Positions 33,122 through 42,963 of a stretch of DNA of 45,470 nucleotides are shown here, one piece after another. The notes below the pieces were generated by a model that saw only the letters and a list, made by a program, of their open reading frames with translations, was not told the origin of the DNA and ran no database searches. The translations under genes and the position numbers were made by a program. The DNA lies in the NCBI GenBank assembly GCA_030525825.1, contig JAUNDZ010000016.1:1-45470 (forward strand). Direction: 5' to 3'. The DNA comes from Moraxella sp. Lineage in GTDB: Bacteria; Pseudomonadota; Gammaproteobacteria; Pseudomonadales; Moraxellaceae. Numbering within the stretch: position 1 is the stretch's first letter; each line of letters opens with the position of its first letter.

Positions 33122-33168
33122 ATTTGTCAAAACCCTTGTTTTATTGTGAATTTCATTTAGGTGATACC

Positions 33169-34725
33169 ATGTTAGATAAATCATTACTTGATGCTGTTAC
33201 TGCATATAGTGTCAATATGACCCGCCCCATTACCATGATTATCGGTCAAGGCGAACACGCCAAGCGTGCTGAGCTGGTTGATTTTCTTGAACAAATTGCC
33301 AGCTGCTCGGATAAAATCGGCTTTGACAAATCAGTCGTGGATACCGATTTGTCGCCCATGAGCTTTAAAATTACCACCGAAAATAAAGATGCGGGCATCG
33401 TATTTAGTGGCATTCCTGGTGGGCATGAGTTTACTTCGCTGATTTTGGCGGTTTTGCAGGCGGGTGGATACGCCCTAAAACTTGATGAAGGCATTCAGGC
33501 GTTGGTCAAACGCATCCAAAAGCCCCTAAAATTTCAAACTTTCGTTTCACTGTCTTGCCACAACTGCCCTGATGTGGTGCAGGCGTTGAACCAATTTGCC
33601 ATCTTAAATGACGGCATCGAAAATGAGATGATTGATGGCGGTGTATTCCCTGAACTCGTTGAAGCCAACAACATTCAGGGTGTGCCCGCGGTATTCTTAA
33701 ATGGCAAGCCTTTCTTAAACGGCAAGGTAGATACCGCTCGCATCATCGATAAACTACAAACAGAATATGCTGACCTATTCGCTCCTGCTAAGGCAGAGCA
33801 GCTTGAAACCCAAGATGTTACGGTCATCGGTGGCGGTCCTGCGGGCAGTGCGGCGGCGATTTATACCGCTCGTAAGGGTCTGCGTGTGGCATTGGTTGCT
33901 GACCGCATCGGTGGGCAGGTTAAAGATACCCAAGATATTGAAAACTTGATTTCGGTGCCGCTCACCAACGGCAATACTTTGGCGGCAAATCTTGCCACGC
34001 ACATCAAAGAATATAACATCACTGTCAAAGAGCATGTGAGCGTATCATCGATTGAAGAAGTTAAAGGCGGCTATCAAGTAACCCTAAACACAGGGGCGAG
34101 CTGGACATCACGCACGCTGATTATCGCCACAGGGGCGAAGTGGCGTAAGCTGGGTGTTAAAGGCGAAGATGAAAACATCGGTAATGGCGTGGCATACTGC
34201 CCACACTGCGACGGTCCGTTCTTTAAGGGTAAGCCTGTGGCGGTCATCGGTGGTGGTAACTCTGGCGTTGAAGCGGCATTGGATTTGGCGGGCATCGTGC
34301 AGCATGTTACGGTGCTAGAATTTGGCGATAAACTGCGTGCCGACCAAGTGCTGATTGATAAAGCTGAAGCAAAAGACAATATCACCATCATCAAAAACGC
34401 CGCCACAACTGAGATTACCGCCAATGGTGGCAAGGTGGATGGTCTGATTTATCAAGACCGGGTGAGTGGTGAGAGTGTTACGCTGCCATTGAATGCGGTG
34501 TTTGTGCAAATTGGTCTGGTACCAAGCTCAGAAGTGGTGAAAGACTTAGTGAATGTAACTGCACATGGCGAGATTGAGATTGATGCCAAGTGTCGCACCA
34601 ATAAAGCAGGCGTGTTTGCTTGTGGCGATGTAACCACCGTGCCTTATAAGCAGATTAACATTGCGATGGGCGAAGGTTCAAAAGCAGGTCTGTCCGCCTT
34701 TGAATATCTGATGATGAATTCGTAA
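33169..34725 (+). CDS. ahpF: Alkyl hydroperoxide reductase flavoprotein subunit
   Basis: An NADH-dependent disulfide reductase that regenerates AhpC. The 518-residue product has the N-terminal double thioredoxin-fold domain with redox pair Cys130/Cys133 (LSCHNCPDV). The FAD-binding loop is [12 protein letters not shown] (about 219-230), the second redox pair is Cys344/Cys347 ([10 protein letters not shown]), the NADH loop is [14 protein letters not shown], and the C-terminal FACGDVT segment follows. Length matches E. coli AhpF (521). ATG 33169 ([10 protein letters not shown]) fits the family start with AGGTG upstream; a longer frame from 33124 has no support. Confidence 0.97.
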   Translation: MLDKSLLDAVTAYSVNMTRPITMIIGQGEHAKRAELVDFLEQIASCSDKIGFDKSVVDTDLSPMSFKITTENKDAGIVFSGIPGGHEFTSLILAVLQAGGYALKLDEGIQALVKRIQKPLKFQTFVSLSCHNCPDVVQALNQFAILNDGIENEMIDGGVFPELVEANNIQGVPAVFLNGKPFLNGKVDTARIIDKLQTEYADLFAPAKAEQLETQDVTVIGGGPAGSAAAIYTARKGLRVALVADRIGGQVKDTQDIENLISVPLTNGNTLAANLATHIKEYNITVKEHVSVSSIEEVKGGYQVTLNTGASWTSRTLIIATGAKWRKLGVKGEDENIGNGVAYCPHCDGPFFKGKPVAVIGGGNSGVEAALDLAGIVQHVTVLEFGDKLRADQVLIDKAEAKDNITIIKNAATTEITANGGKVDGLIYQDRVSGESVTLPLNAVFVQIGLVPSSEVVKDLVNVTAHGEIEIDAKCRTNKAGVFACGDVTTVPYKQINIAMGEGSKAGLSAFEYLMMNS

Positions 34726-34740
34726 TTTGTGATAATATAA

Positions 34741-34770
34741 AAAACACGCTTTATCTAAAGTGTGTTTTTT
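34741..34770 (+). terminator. Terminator of ahpF
   Basis: AAAACACGCTTT pairs with AAAGTGTGTTTT (one G-T pair) around a very short loop, followed by Ts. Confidence 0.75.
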
Positions 34771-34798
34771 ATTTGTTTGTGATGATGGGCGAGGGTTT

Positions 34799-35260
34799 AT
34801 GTGGTATTTTTTGATGGCGTTTGGTATTGGTATCGGTGTTGCTACGCAAGCTGCGATTAACTCGCGACTTGCGATGGGGCTTGGTGGTCAGCCATTGGCA
34901 GCAGCATTTTTCTCGTTTGCAATCGGCACACTTTGCTTGGGGCTAGTCATGATGTGGCAGGGCGATTGGCACAGCGTGGCTCAAAATGCGGGAGGGCAGG
35001 CATGGTGGCGATGGATTGGTGGAGCGATTGGTGCGGTATTTGTGTTCGCTACCGCCTTTTTGGCACCCAAGATTGGACTGGTAAACATGGCATTTTTGAT
35101 TATTTTAGGGCAGTTGATTGCGGGTATGGCGATTGACCATTTTGGGCTTATCCAAATGCCTCTGCGTCCGTTCGGTGTACATAAATACATTGGTCTGAGT
35201 GTGATGTTGTTGGGTTTGGTGTTTTTTATGTTTGGTGATAAGGTGTTTAAATTTTCATAA
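34799..35260 (+). CDS. DMT-superfamily membrane protein (DUF606/YdcZ family)
   Basis: A 153-residue protein with five hydrophobic segments, the half-size drug/metabolite transporter layout of the YdcZ (DUF606) family. Typical stretches are GIGVATQAAINSRLAMGLGGQPLAAAFFSFAIGT and WRWIGGAIGAVFVFATAFLAPKIGL (the first is split at about residue 30 for reading). The end is a short basic tail. Such proteins probably work as dimers. The substrate is unknown. ATG 34799 (MWYFLMAFG) has GAGGG at 34791-34795. The gene lies right after the ahpF terminator. Confidence 0.8.
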   Translation: MWYFLMAFGIGIGVATQAAINSRLAMGLGGQPLAAAFFSFAIGTLCLGLVMMWQGDWHSVAQNAGGQAWWRWIGGAIGAVFVFATAFLAPKIGLVNMAFLIILGQLIAGMAIDHFGLIQMPLRPFGVHKYIGLSVMLLGLVFFMFGDKVFKFS

Positions 35261-35263
35261 GTG

Positions 35264-35457
35264 ATTTGACATGGTACCAAAGTCGTTGGTGTTGAATTTA
35301 ATGTAGGGTTAATATGACACTCTTCAATTTGCCAATCTTTTTCTATTTTGTCAAATTTATAAGGAAATTCTGCCATAAACCATTCATTATTGCTATTTTG
35401 TTTAAATAAATGGGTTAAATGGGTGTTGGCAAGGGTGATTGCATTTATTAACACCAA
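35264..35457 (-). pseudogene. Out-of-frame continuation of the next hypothetical gene, 3' end lost
   Basis: On the minus strand this frame gives protein-like sequence (INAITLANTHLTHLFKQ, NEWFMAEFPYKFDKIEKDW) and overlaps the end of the upstream ORF by ten bases. It has no ATG or ribosome site, and it runs antisense into the DUF606 gene without a credible natural end. The simplest reading is that it is the C-terminal part of the 35448-36236 gene, displaced by an indel near 35450 and missing its true end. A random open frame cannot be excluded. Confidence 0.4.
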
Positions 35458-36236
35458 TGAATGGGGTTGCCTGTGTCAATGGACGCTTTGACAACCTTGA
35501 TTAAGGGTGTAACAATATAAGTAAAATCTTCAGAAATTAAAACTTGTTCTTTGCTAACAATAAACTCACTTTTTGATTTATCAACAATACCATAATGAAA
35601 ATGAAAATTTTTGCCAGTTTTAATATCGGTAAATATAAACTGATTATCGCCCAATTTTTCTTGATAAAAATGCAAACTCTCAAAAACAAGATAATCTTGA
35701 CTATCGCCAATAAAAAACCCGCGATTACCAAGATAAAAATAATAAGTTGGTTTTGAAGTCAAAATAAAAAGTGTTTGAGTATTGATGTGCGTATGGGTGA
35801 TATAGTCATCATTTCCTACTTCTTTTAAAAAGATTTTTTCGCTGGTGTCTTTGCGGTTTTGAATGTGTGTTAATTCTTGCAATAAATTTTTTGCCAAATG
35901 AGCTGGTACTGTGCCACCATTCACCGTCGGTAAATATTGGTGTAAAATAGGGTAAATATTTGAATGATTGGCAACAAATTGGCGAAATTGAGCCATACCT
36001 GCTATATTGGTAAGATATTCAGTTGCCAAATGCATTCCTTCGTGCTTGCAACCATTTTCAAGCCAGTCATCAAAATCGTCTTCTATTTTTCTTGACTGGT
36101 TTTCATCATTTTTAATATATTCTGGCAAATATAAACTTAGACCGTCATTATCATATTTTATAAAATCGGAAAAATAAGGGCGTGGAATTTTATCGTCTTG
36201 AAAACAGCGACAATGTACACGAGCATCATAACCCAT
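35448..36236 (-). CDS. Hypothetical protein, possibly C-terminally truncated by frameshift
   Basis: A 262-residue soluble protein starting MGYDARVHCRCFQDD, rich in aromatic and charged residues, without signal peptide or membrane segment. Notable stretches are GCKHEGMHLATEYLTNIAGM (about 82-101) and FHFHYGIVDK near the C-terminus. AAGGAT lies a few bases before the ATG, just after the gatB terminator. Codon use is more AT-rich than in the neighbours. The stop falls where protein-like sequence continues in another frame, so the gene may be frameshifted. I do not recognise the family. The single-domain, cytoplasmic, accessory character would suit an immunity protein of a polymorphic toxin, but this is a guess. 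Confidence 0.6.
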   Translation of the reverse strand: MGYDARVHCRCFQDDKIPRPYFSDFIKYDNDGLSLYLPEYIKNDENQSRKIEDDFDDWLENGCKHEGMHLATEYLTNIAGMAQFRQFVANHSNIYPILHQYLPTVNGGTVPAHLAKNLLQELTHIQNRKDTSEKIFLKEVGNDDYITHTHINTQTLFILTSKPTYYFYLGNRGFFIGDSQDYLVFESLHFYQEKLGDNQFIFTDIKTGKNFHFHYGIVDKSKSEFIVSKEQVLISEDFTYIVTPLIKVVKASIDTGNPIHWC

Positions 36237-36253
36237 TTTTTTATCCTTATTTA

Positions 36254-36289
36254 AAAAAATAAACCCAAGCTCATTTTGAACTTGGGTTT
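36254..36289 (-). terminator. Terminator of the gat operon
   Basis: AAACCCAAG and CTTGGGTTT (36261-36269 and 36281-36289) form a nine-pair stem. On the minus strand a T-rich run follows, just past the gatB stop. Confidence 0.82.
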
Positions 36290-36295
36290 TTAATT

Positions 36296-37765
36296 TTACC
36301 CAATCAATTTTTTAAGTAATTCATTCACCTGTGCTGGATTTGCCTTTCCACGACTTGCTTTCATTACTTGTCCGACCAGACCATTAAAGGCTTTTTCTTT
36401 TCCGCCTTTATATTCGTCCACCATTGTTTGATTATTAGCAAGGACTTCTTTAATAATGGCTTCAATCGCCCCTGTGTCAGTTTCTTGTTTTAAGCCTTTT
36501 TCATTGATAATCTCATCGGCACTTTTATCAGATTCCCAAAGATAATTAAACACTTCTTTGGCGATTTTACCGCTGATGGTATTATCCAAAATTCTTTGAA
36601 TCAGTCCTGCTAGGCGTTCGGCATTGATGGGTGATTGACTGATGGTCAGCTCATTTTTATTTAATGAACCTAACAAATCGCCCATAATCCAGTTTGCACC
36701 GATTTTGGCATTATTTTTACCCACTTTTTCTACCACTTCCAAGAAATAATCAGAAAGCTCTCGGCTACCATTTAATACATTGGCATCATAAGCTGATAAA
36801 CCAAGTTCATTTACAAAGCGTTCTTTTCTTTGACTTGGGAGTTCGGGCATTTTTGCCTTAATCTTTGCCAAAGTTTCATCAGAAATAATGACAGGTAATA
36901 AATCAGGGCAAGGGAAATAGCGATAGTCGTTCGCCTCTTCTTTGGTTCGCATTGCCCGTGTTTCGTCTTTTTCGGGGTCGTATAGGCGAGTGGCTTGCAC
37001 GACTTGTCCGCCGTCTTCAATGAGGTCAATTTGGCGTTCAATCTCCGATTTAATCGCTCGTTCAATAAAGCGAAATGAGTTTAGGTTTTTAAGTTCACAG
37101 CGAGTGCCAAAGGGGGTGTTTGGCTTATGCACCGAGACATTGATGTCGGCACGAAACGAGCCTTCCGCCATAATCGCATCAGAGATACCAAGCCAAGTAA
37201 CCAGCTCGTGAATGGTCTTGACATAGGCGACCGCCTCGTCCGCCGAGCGAATGTCAGGCTCGGAGACGATTTCAATGAGTGGCGTGCCAGCACGGTTTAA
37301 GTCCACGCCTGTCATCTGTGGCACGGCATCGTGGACGGACTTGCCTGCGTCTTCTTCAAGGTGGGCACGGGTAATGCCAATGCGTTTGGTGTACTCGTTT
37401 TTTTGCCCTGCGTTCACCAAAATGTCAATATAGCCTTGCCCCACGATTGGGTGTGCCATCTGAGAAGTTTGGTAGCCTTTGGGTAAGTCTGGGTAGAAGT
37501 AGTTTTTGCGGTCAAAGGCGTTCATTTGACCGATTTGGGCGTTTACGCCTAAGCCAAATTTGACCGCTTTTTCAACAACATCGGCATTCAATACTGGCAA
37601 TACGCCGGGCATTGCCAAATCAATGATATTGGCTTGCGTGTTGGGTTCTTGCCCAAATTCGGTACTGGCGGGCGAGAAAATTTTGGTATTGGTATTTAAT
37701 TGGCAATGGATTTCAATGCCGATAACGACTTCATAGCCGTCAATTAAAAGGTTGGGTTGGGTCAT
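36296..37765 (-). CDS. gatB: Aspartyl/glutamyl-tRNA amidotransferase subunit B
   Basis: The GatCAB complex converts misacylated Glu-tRNA(Gln) and Asp-tRNA(Asn) to Gln- and Asn-tRNA. GatB binds the tRNA and phosphorylates the acyl group. The 489-residue product has the signature [21 protein letters not shown] at the N-terminus (one stretch per family pattern, shortened here), [33 protein letters not shown] and the Yqey-like tail domain ending [16 protein letters not shown]. It is separated from gatA by two short genes, unlike the usual gatCAB order. Length is normal. Confidence 0.97.
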   Translation of the reverse strand: MTQPNLLIDGYEVVIGIEIHCQLNTNTKIFSPASTEFGQEPNTQANIIDLAMPGVLPVLNADVVEKAVKFGLGVNAQIGQMNAFDRKNYFYPDLPKGYQTSQMAHPIVGQGYIDILVNAGQKNEYTKRIGITRAHLEEDAGKSVHDAVPQMTGVDLNRAGTPLIEIVSEPDIRSADEAVAYVKTIHELVTWLGISDAIMAEGSFRADINVSVHKPNTPFGTRCELKNLNSFRFIERAIKSEIERQIDLIEDGGQVVQATRLYDPEKDETRAMRTKEEANDYRYFPCPDLLPVIISDETLAKIKAKMPELPSQRKERFVNELGLSAYDANVLNGSRELSDYFLEVVEKVGKNNAKIGANWIMGDLLGSLNKNELTISQSPINAERLAGLIQRILDNTISGKIAKEVFNYLWESDKSADEIINEKGLKQETDTGAIEAIIKEVLANNQTMVDEYKGGKEKAFNGLVGQVMKASRGKANPAQVNELLKKLIG

Positions 37766-37799
37766 AGTTAAGTCTCTTTTTAATTTAAATTAAAATAGG

Positions 37800-37982
37800 T
37801 TAATTGGGTTCATTGTCCGCCACGCATTTTGGTGGTGTTTTTAATTTGGCACGAATATCAGACAGTGCAATTTTATAAGGCTTTCCTTTGTTTTTGTCTT
37901 TGGCAAAAATTTCTAAGCGTTTGGACAAAATTTGTTTGTGGAGTTTATTTAATTTTTGATGATTAAAATTAATTGTCTCCAT
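37800..37982 (-). CDS. Hypothetical 60-residue basic protein in the gat operon
   Basis: A small lysine-rich protein (METINFNHQKLNKLHKQ...) with a likely helical N-terminal half and a tail KTPPKCVADNEPN. It has no signal or membrane segment. It starts two bases after the acetyltransferase stop and has AAGG upstream, and gatB follows 34 bases later. This tight placement supports a translated gene. No family is recognised. Co-transcription with an acetyltransferase might suggest an accessory pair, but it lacks obvious toxin-antitoxin features. Confidence 0.55.
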   Translation of the reverse strand: METINFNHQKLNKLHKQILSKRLEIFAKDKNKGKPYKIALSDIRAKLKTPPKCVADNEPN

Positions 37983-37984
37983 AA

Positions 37985-38485
37985 TTAAACCTTAATTCTC
38001 GCCATTGTATAAGCATTCACAAATTCGCCATTTCTAAATGCAAAAGCCTTATGTTCGCCTTCAATGACAAAGCCAAATTTTTGATATAGGGAAATGGCTT
38101 TTTCATTATCAGTATAAACGGTAAGTTCTACCCGTTTTAGATTAAGCCAATGATCCGCCAAGTCAATCACGGTCTGCATCAGCTGACTGCCAATGCCTTG
38201 CCCTTGAAAATCAGGGTGAACAGCGATGACAAATTCGCCTTTGTGTGCTTGGCGTGGACTTTTGGCGACCGTCAGAGCGATATTACCAACCACTCGATAC
38301 ATCTTATCATTATCGATGATGGCGACAAATGAGTGTACATTGTCAGGGATTTTATTAAGCAGCAGCTCCCACTCACGAAGCGAGCGGTTGGGTAGGTGCA
38401 GCGTTTGACTGGCGACCTGCGGCTCACGGTACAGCTCATAAAATCCTTGATGGTCGTAATGTTCGGCGGCTCTGATGATTGCCAT
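37985..38485 (-). CDS. GNAT-family N-acetyltransferase, YhhY (AaaT)-like
   Basis: A 166-residue acetyl-CoA-dependent acetyltransferase. The acetyl-CoA loop is VHPDFQGQGIGSQLM (about 103-117). LKRVELTVYTDNEKAISLYQKFGFVIEG and FRNGEFVNAYTMARIK closely follow E. coli YhhY, an amino-acid N-acetyltransferase, as does the N-terminal region (YREPQVASQTLHLP). The native substrate is uncertain. It lies 21 bases after gatA and two bases before the 60-residue ORF, inside the gat operon. Confidence 0.85.
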   Translation of the reverse strand: MAIIRAAEHYDHQGFYELYREPQVASQTLHLPNRSLREWELLLNKIPDNVHSFVAIIDNDKMYRVVGNIALTVAKSPRQAHKGEFVIAVHPDFQGQGIGSQLMQTVIDLADHWLNLKRVELTVYTDNEKAISLYQKFGFVIEGEHKAFAFRNGEFVNAYTMARIKV

Positions 38486-38506
38486 AATTTATCCTTAAAA
38501 TCGTCC

Positions 38507-39982
38507 TTACTTAGCAATATCCGCCACTTGTTTATGAAAATCCGTAACGCTTTGATAAGCACTCGTCGCCATCAATAGCTCGTTTTCCGCCCAATGTTTG
38601 CCAATCAGTTGCAAGCCCACAGGCAAGCCGTCCACAAAGCCAGCAGGGTGCGACAAACTTGGCAAACCTGCCAAATTCACACCGATGGTATAGACATCGC
38701 CCATATAGATTTCGGCTGGCGTGAGACTCGCCCCAATCTTATAAGCGGTGGTCGGTGCGGTCGGTGTGGCGATGATGTCGCAAGACTCAAAGGCTTTATT
38801 AAAGTCGTTTAGCACCAGACGGCGAACCTTTTGAGCCTTGACATAATAGGCATCAAAGTAGCCAGCCGATAGGGCATAAGTCCCCATCAGGATACGGCGT
38901 TGCACTTCTGCCCCAAAACCTTCTGAGCGTGAGCGAGTATATAGGTCGGCAAGGTCGGCAGGATTCTCACAGCGATAGCCATAACGCACGCCATCAAAGC
39001 GAGATAGGTTGGAGCTGGCTTCTGCTGGGGCGAGCAGATAATAAGTGGCAAGGGTGATTTTGGGGTCGGTTAAGTGAATGTCCACCAGTGTCGCCCCAAG
39101 CTCCACATAAGTTTGCAAGGATTTTTCAAGCACTGCCTTAACATCAGCGTTTAAGCCTTCGCCAAAATACTCTTGTGGCACGCCCACTTTTAGCCCTGCA
39201 AGCGGTTTGTCGCCAAGCGGCTTTTGTAGATTTTCTACCCAGTTAGGAACTTCTTTATTGACACTTGTGCTATCTTTGGGGTCATAACCTGCCATCGCTT
39301 GCAAAAGATACGCACAGTCCAGAGCCGACCGCCCAAACGACCCTGCTTGGTCAAAGCTGGACGCATAGGCGACCATACCAAAGCGAGACACTCGTCCATA
39401 AGTGGGTTTAATGCCTGTAACACCACAAAATGAAGCAGGCTGACGGATAGAACCGCCCGTATCCGAACCTGTTGCAAGAGGTACAAGCCCTGCTGACACC
39501 GCAGTCGCTGACCCGCCAGACGACCCGCCCGGTACTCGGTCTAAGTCATAAGGGTTATGCACCGCTCCAAAGTAAGAGCTTTCATTGTCCGACCCCATCG
39601 CAAATTCGTCCATATTAAGCTTGCCAAGACTGATAAAGCCAGCGTTGGCGATATTTTCCACCAAAGTGGCATTATAAGGGGCGACAAAGTTTTTTAGCAT
39701 TTTTGAGCCACAAGTGGTCAAAACCCCTTGGGTGCAAAGGTTGTCTTTATGAGCCATCGGTACGCCAAGAAGCGGACGAGTATCGCCTTTGGCACGCAAA
39801 TCATCGGCAAGGCGAGCCTGCTCTAAGGCTAGGTCAGCCGTTACGGTGATAAAGCTGTTTAGGGATTTGTCTAGGCTGTCAATACGGTTTAAAAAATGCT
39901 CTGTTAATTCAACTGAGCTAAATTGTTTGGCTTGTAAACCGTCAGCGATTTCACGGACGGATAGGGTGTGTAAGGTTGTCAT
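38507..39982 (-). CDS. gatA: Aspartyl/glutamyl-tRNA amidotransferase subunit A
   Basis: The glutaminase subunit of GatCAB, an amidase-signature enzyme of 491 residues. The Ser-cisSer-Lys triad is seen in [14 protein letters not shown] (Lys near residue 78), [36 protein letters not shown] (shown only as its motifs GGSSGG and [11 protein letters not shown]), with the nucleophile Ser in TGGSIR. It releases ammonia from glutamine, which is channelled to GatB. gatC lies 126 bases upstream beyond a compound palindromic repeat. An acetyltransferase gene follows. Confidence 0.97.
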   Translation of the reverse strand: MTTLHTLSVREIADGLQAKQFSSVELTEHFLNRIDSLDKSLNSFITVTADLALEQARLADDLRAKGDTRPLLGVPMAHKDNLCTQGVLTTCGSKMLKNFVAPYNATLVENIANAGFISLGKLNMDEFAMGSDNESSYFGAVHNPYDLDRVPGGSSGGSATAVSAGLVPLATGSDTGGSIRQPASFCGVTGIKPTYGRVSRFGMVAYASSFDQAGSFGRSALDCAYLLQAMAGYDPKDSTSVNKEVPNWVENLQKPLGDKPLAGLKVGVPQEYFGEGLNADVKAVLEKSLQTYVELGATLVDIHLTDPKITLATYYLLAPAEASSNLSRFDGVRYGYRCENPADLADLYTRSRSEGFGAEVQRRILMGTYALSAGYFDAYYVKAQKVRRLVLNDFNKAFESCDIIATPTAPTTAYKIGASLTPAEIYMGDVYTIGVNLAGLPSLSHPAGFVDGLPVGLQLIGKHWAENELLMATSAYQSVTDFHKQVADIAK

Positions 39983-40022
39983 AATAAAGTCGCTTTTAAT
40001 TTTAAATTTGTCAAATTAATCT

Positions 40023-40088
40023 GTAAGGTGCGTACCACGCACCATTATTGGGGATATTGCCAAAATCGGTGCGTGATATGCACCTTAC
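40023..40088. repeat. REP/BIME-like compound palindrome between gatC and gatA
   Basis: Two 21-base arms (40023-40043 and 40068-40088) are inverted copies matching at 19 of 21 positions, separated by 24 bases. The left arm is itself a hairpin: GGTGCGT, a three-base loop, ACGCACC. The right arm has a weaker one (GGTGC...GCACC). The GTAAGGTGCG-type core with ACGCACC resembles extragenic palindromic repeats found in many bacterial genomes. It lies inside an operon and may affect mRNA stability. Confidence 0.72.
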
Positions 40089-40108
40089 GATTTGTGCCAA
40101 ATGTTAAA

Positions 40109-40411
40109 TCACTCAATCACTTGTGGCACAAGATACAATCCGCCTTGTACGGCAGGGGCGATTGATTGATTAAGCTCACGATTGACCGCCAAGCCATTTA
40201 AATCCACCACATCAGGGCGTAGCACTTGCACGCCATCGTGAACATTGGTCAAAGGCTTGATGTCATCGGTATTGACATCGGATAAAATGTCCATCATGGT
40301 CAAAATCTTGTCAAGGCTGCCAGCGTAGCTTTGGGCGGTCTCGTCATCAATGGCAAGGCGAGAGAGTTTGGCGACATTTAAGATGTCATCACTGGTTAGG
40401 GCGTTGCTCAT
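40109..40411 (-). CDS. gatC: Aspartyl/glutamyl-tRNA amidotransferase subunit C
   Basis: A 100-residue subunit that wraps around GatA and GatB to stabilise the complex. The family pattern is clear: DDILNVAKLSRLAIDDE at the N-terminus, SLDKILTMMDILSDVNTDDIKPLTNV in the middle (typical L-x-x-I-L...L-x-x-V-x-T), and LRPDVV followed by PAVQGGLYLVPQVIE at the end. It is the first gene of the unit. The intergenic region with maf is divergent and AT-rich. Confidence 0.95.
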   Translation of the reverse strand: MSNALTSDDILNVAKLSRLAIDDETAQSYAGSLDKILTMMDILSDVNTDDIKPLTNVHDGVQVLRPDVVDLNGLAVNRELNQSIAPAVQGGLYLVPQVIE

Positions 40412-40646
40412 AATTTATCCTGTTTCGCTAGTTTATTTGGTTGATAAATGGTGTTTATTGTAACATAACTTGATAATTGACGACATAGTATCATTGACTT
40501 TGTCAAAAAAACTTATCATAAAAATGACAAAAAATCTGCGTTTGGCTTGTCTGTTGGGATTTTTGGGTAAAAAATGGGGTATAATTTGGTTGGTTTATTT
40601 TAATATAATTGGTGCTATTTATGATGAGAATTGTTGAATTGGGGGT

Positions 40647-41255
40647 GTGGGCGTGCGTGTGATTTTGGCATCGACTTCGCCACGCCGCCAAGAGCTGCTA
40701 CGGACGGCAGGCGTGGATTTTGACATCATGAATGCACCGATTGATGAGCATCGCCATCAACACGAGACCGCTACCGACTATATCATGCGTATGGTGCATG
40801 CTAAGGCGGATAAGGCGATGGAGCTGGTCTGTGATGACGCACTCATCATCACCGCAGACACCATTGGCGTGTTTGATGATGGGCAGGTATTGACCAAGCC
40901 TGTGGATCGGGATGATGCTTTTGCCATGTGGGATAAGCTGTCAGGACGCACGCATGAGATTTGGACGGCGGTGTGTATAAGTGGCATTAAGGGCGGTCAG
41001 TCATTAACAAGACAGGATATGATTTGTCGTACTCAGGTTCGCTTTGTGGTGCTTAGCGATGCGATGAAGCTGCGGTATTGGCAGACGGGCGAGCCTGCGG
41101 ACAAGGCGGGGGCGTATGCCATTCAAGGCGGTGCGATGGCGTGGGTCAGCGAGATTTGCGGCAGTTATACCAATGTGGTGGGGTTGCCCCTTGCCCAGAC
41201 GCTCGATTTGATGGCTCAGGTAACCAAGAAAATGCAAGACAGCCAACTCTCATAA
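40647..41255 (+). CDS. maf: Maf-family nucleotide pyrophosphatase (YhdE type)
   Basis: A house-cleaning pyrophosphatase, about 200 residues, that hydrolyses non-canonical or excess nucleoside triphosphates. It has the signature LASTSPRRQELL near the N-terminus, IITADT, LTKP, the LSGRTHEIWTAV stretch, and KAGAYAIQGGAMAW...GSYTNVVGLPL. These follow E. coli YhdE (dTTP/UTP specific) better than YceF. The start is GTG, either 40647 or 40653; no ATG is in frame. TATAAT at 40580-40585 may be its -10. rng lies 54 bases downstream, as in E. coli yhdE-rng. Confidence 0.92.
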   Translation: MGVRVILASTSPRRQELLRTAGVDFDIMNAPIDEHRHQHETATDYIMRMVHAKADKAMELVCDDALIITADTIGVFDDGQVLTKPVDRDDAFAMWDKLSGRTHEIWTAVCISGIKGGQSLTRQDMICRTQVRFVVLSDAMKLRYWQTGEPADKAGAYAIQGGAMAWVSEICGSYTNVVGLPLAQTLDLMAQVTKKMQDSQLS

Positions 41256-41309
41256 CAGAACATCAGCCATCAGCGACATTAATACAGCCAAAAAACCAAG
41301 CAGACCAAC

Positions 41310-42776
41310 ATGACCAAAGAAATTTTAATCAATCATCTGCCCATGCAGACACGCCTTGCGGTGGTACAAGATGGCGTACTTGATGAAATATACATCGAGA
41401 GTCGTCATCAGATGGGGCAGGTGGGGTGCGTCTATTTGGGGACGGTGGTGCGAGTGTTGGCAGGGATGCAGGCGGTTTTTGTGAATATTGGGCTATCACG
41501 CACCGCTTTTTTGCACATCGATGATGTCAAGCGAACTGCCCAACAGCATAGCATAAAGATAGAGCAGCTGTTCCATCAAGGCGAGCGTATCTTGGTGCAG
41601 GTCATTAAAGATGAGATTGGGGATAAGGGTGTTAGGCTGACCACGGACATCGCCTTGACGGGTCGTTATGTGGTGTATCGTCCTTTTGATTCGGGTGTGG
41701 GGTTATCATCACGCATCAAGCCACAACAAGAAAGACAGCGGCTCAAACAGCTACTGCCCACGCTTATGGCAGATAAAGGTATGTCGGGTGGGATTATCGT
41801 GCGTACGGCAGCAGCTGGAGTAGATGCAAGTAGCCTTGGTGGCGATTTGGCTTATCTGTATCAGCAATGGCAGGTGATGCGTGATGAACTGACGAGTGCA
41901 AAAACAGCCAAGAAAAAACATCAGCTCATTCATCAAGAGCCATCCTTGCCCCTGCGATACCTAAAAGAATGTTCGCTTGATGGCGTGCAAATCTGGGTGG
42001 ATGACGAGCAGATGCATCGAGCCATTCGGGCGTGGATTGAGCAGGTTTTACCGTCTCATCTGCCCCAAGTCATTCAGCACGCTCAACACAAGCCGCTGTT
42101 TGATAGACATGACATAGAAAGGCAGATTGGACAGGCATTAAGCAGTAGGGTGGATTTGCCGTCAGGGGGTTATTTGGTGATTGATCAGACCGAAGCCATG
42201 ACGACCATCGATGTCAATACAGGGGCGAATGTGGGCAAATATTCACCTAAGCAGACTATCTATCAGACCAATCTAGAAGCAGCCACAGCCATCGCCAGAC
42301 AGATTCGCCTGCGTCAGCTTGGCGGCATCATTATCCTTGATTTTATTGATATGGCGATGTCGGAGCATCAAGATGCGGTGCTAAGCACTTTAAAGCACGA
42401 GCTTAGTCAGGATAAGACACCAACGAACATCATGTCCATCAGTCCGCTGGGGCTTGTTGAAATGGCACGCAAACGCACCCAAAAAAGCCTTGCTCAGCAG
42501 CTGTGTCAGCCTTGTGCGGTGTGCTTAGGCACAGGCATGACCAAAAGCAGCCAGACCATCGCTTTTGAGATTATCCGTAAGCTCATACAGATGATGGGGC
42601 AGACACCACCTAAGCCGATGATAATTGACATACTTGCCAATCAAGCGGTGGTGGATTATTTGAACGAACATGAACGACAAACGATACAGCAGTTGGAGCA
42701 AGCACTGAACGCACGCATACAGTTGGCGGTCGCCCCCACCTATCATCAAGAACAATACGCCATCAGCAATCATTGA
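41310..42776 (+). CDS. rng: Ribonuclease G
   Basis: A 488-residue endoribonuclease that matures the 5' end of 16S rRNA and degrades mRNA. The N-terminal S1 domain is VGCVYLGTVVRVLAGMQAVFVNIG (seen around residues 38-61). The catalytic DNase I-like subdomain has aspartates in TIDVNTG and ILDFIDM. The zinc-link cysteines are in CQPCAVCLGTG. It lacks the long C-terminal scaffold of RNase E, consistent with RNase G. It probably forms an operon with maf. A 525-base gap follows before the S10 operon, with no obvious strong terminator. Confidence 0.95.
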   Translation: MTKEILINHLPMQTRLAVVQDGVLDEIYIESRHQMGQVGCVYLGTVVRVLAGMQAVFVNIGLSRTAFLHIDDVKRTAQQHSIKIEQLFHQGERILVQVIKDEIGDKGVRLTTDIALTGRYVVYRPFDSGVGLSSRIKPQQERQRLKQLLPTLMADKGMSGGIIVRTAAAGVDASSLGGDLAYLYQQWQVMRDELTSAKTAKKKHQLIHQEPSLPLRYLKECSLDGVQIWVDDEQMHRAIRAWIEQVLPSHLPQVIQHAQHKPLFDRHDIERQIGQALSSRVDLPSGGYLVIDQTEAMTTIDVNTGANVGKYSPKQTIYQTNLEAATAIARQIRLRQLGGIIILDFIDMAMSEHQDAVLSTLKHELSQDKTPTNIMSISPLGLVEMARKRTQKSLAQQLCQPCAVCLGTGMTKSSQTIAFEIIRKLIQMMGQTPPKPMIIDILANQAVVDYLNEHERQTIQQLEQALNARIQLAVAPTYHQEQYAISNH

Positions 42777-42963
42777 TTATTTTTATGAACTGTGCGATAA
42801 TAATTGAAAAAATAGATGAAAGACATTGTTTTTTTTTTGAGAAATAGACTGATAAGACAGCAGAAATTACGATGGTATTTTTGCTTAAAAATTAAGCATT
42901 GAAACATCAAAATACACCCAACAAAAAATATTGTTATTCATCTGTAAAAACTTAATAAAAGCC

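Noticed and set aside
34981-35457. A 158-residue minus-strand ORF as a full gene
   Set aside because: Most of it is antisense to the DUF606 gene. Only the part beyond 35260 looks protein-like, and it is reported as a fragment.
40503-40691. A 62-residue minus-strand ORF upstream of gatC
   Set aside because: It overlaps the maf start, lacks a ribosome site and has no coding character.
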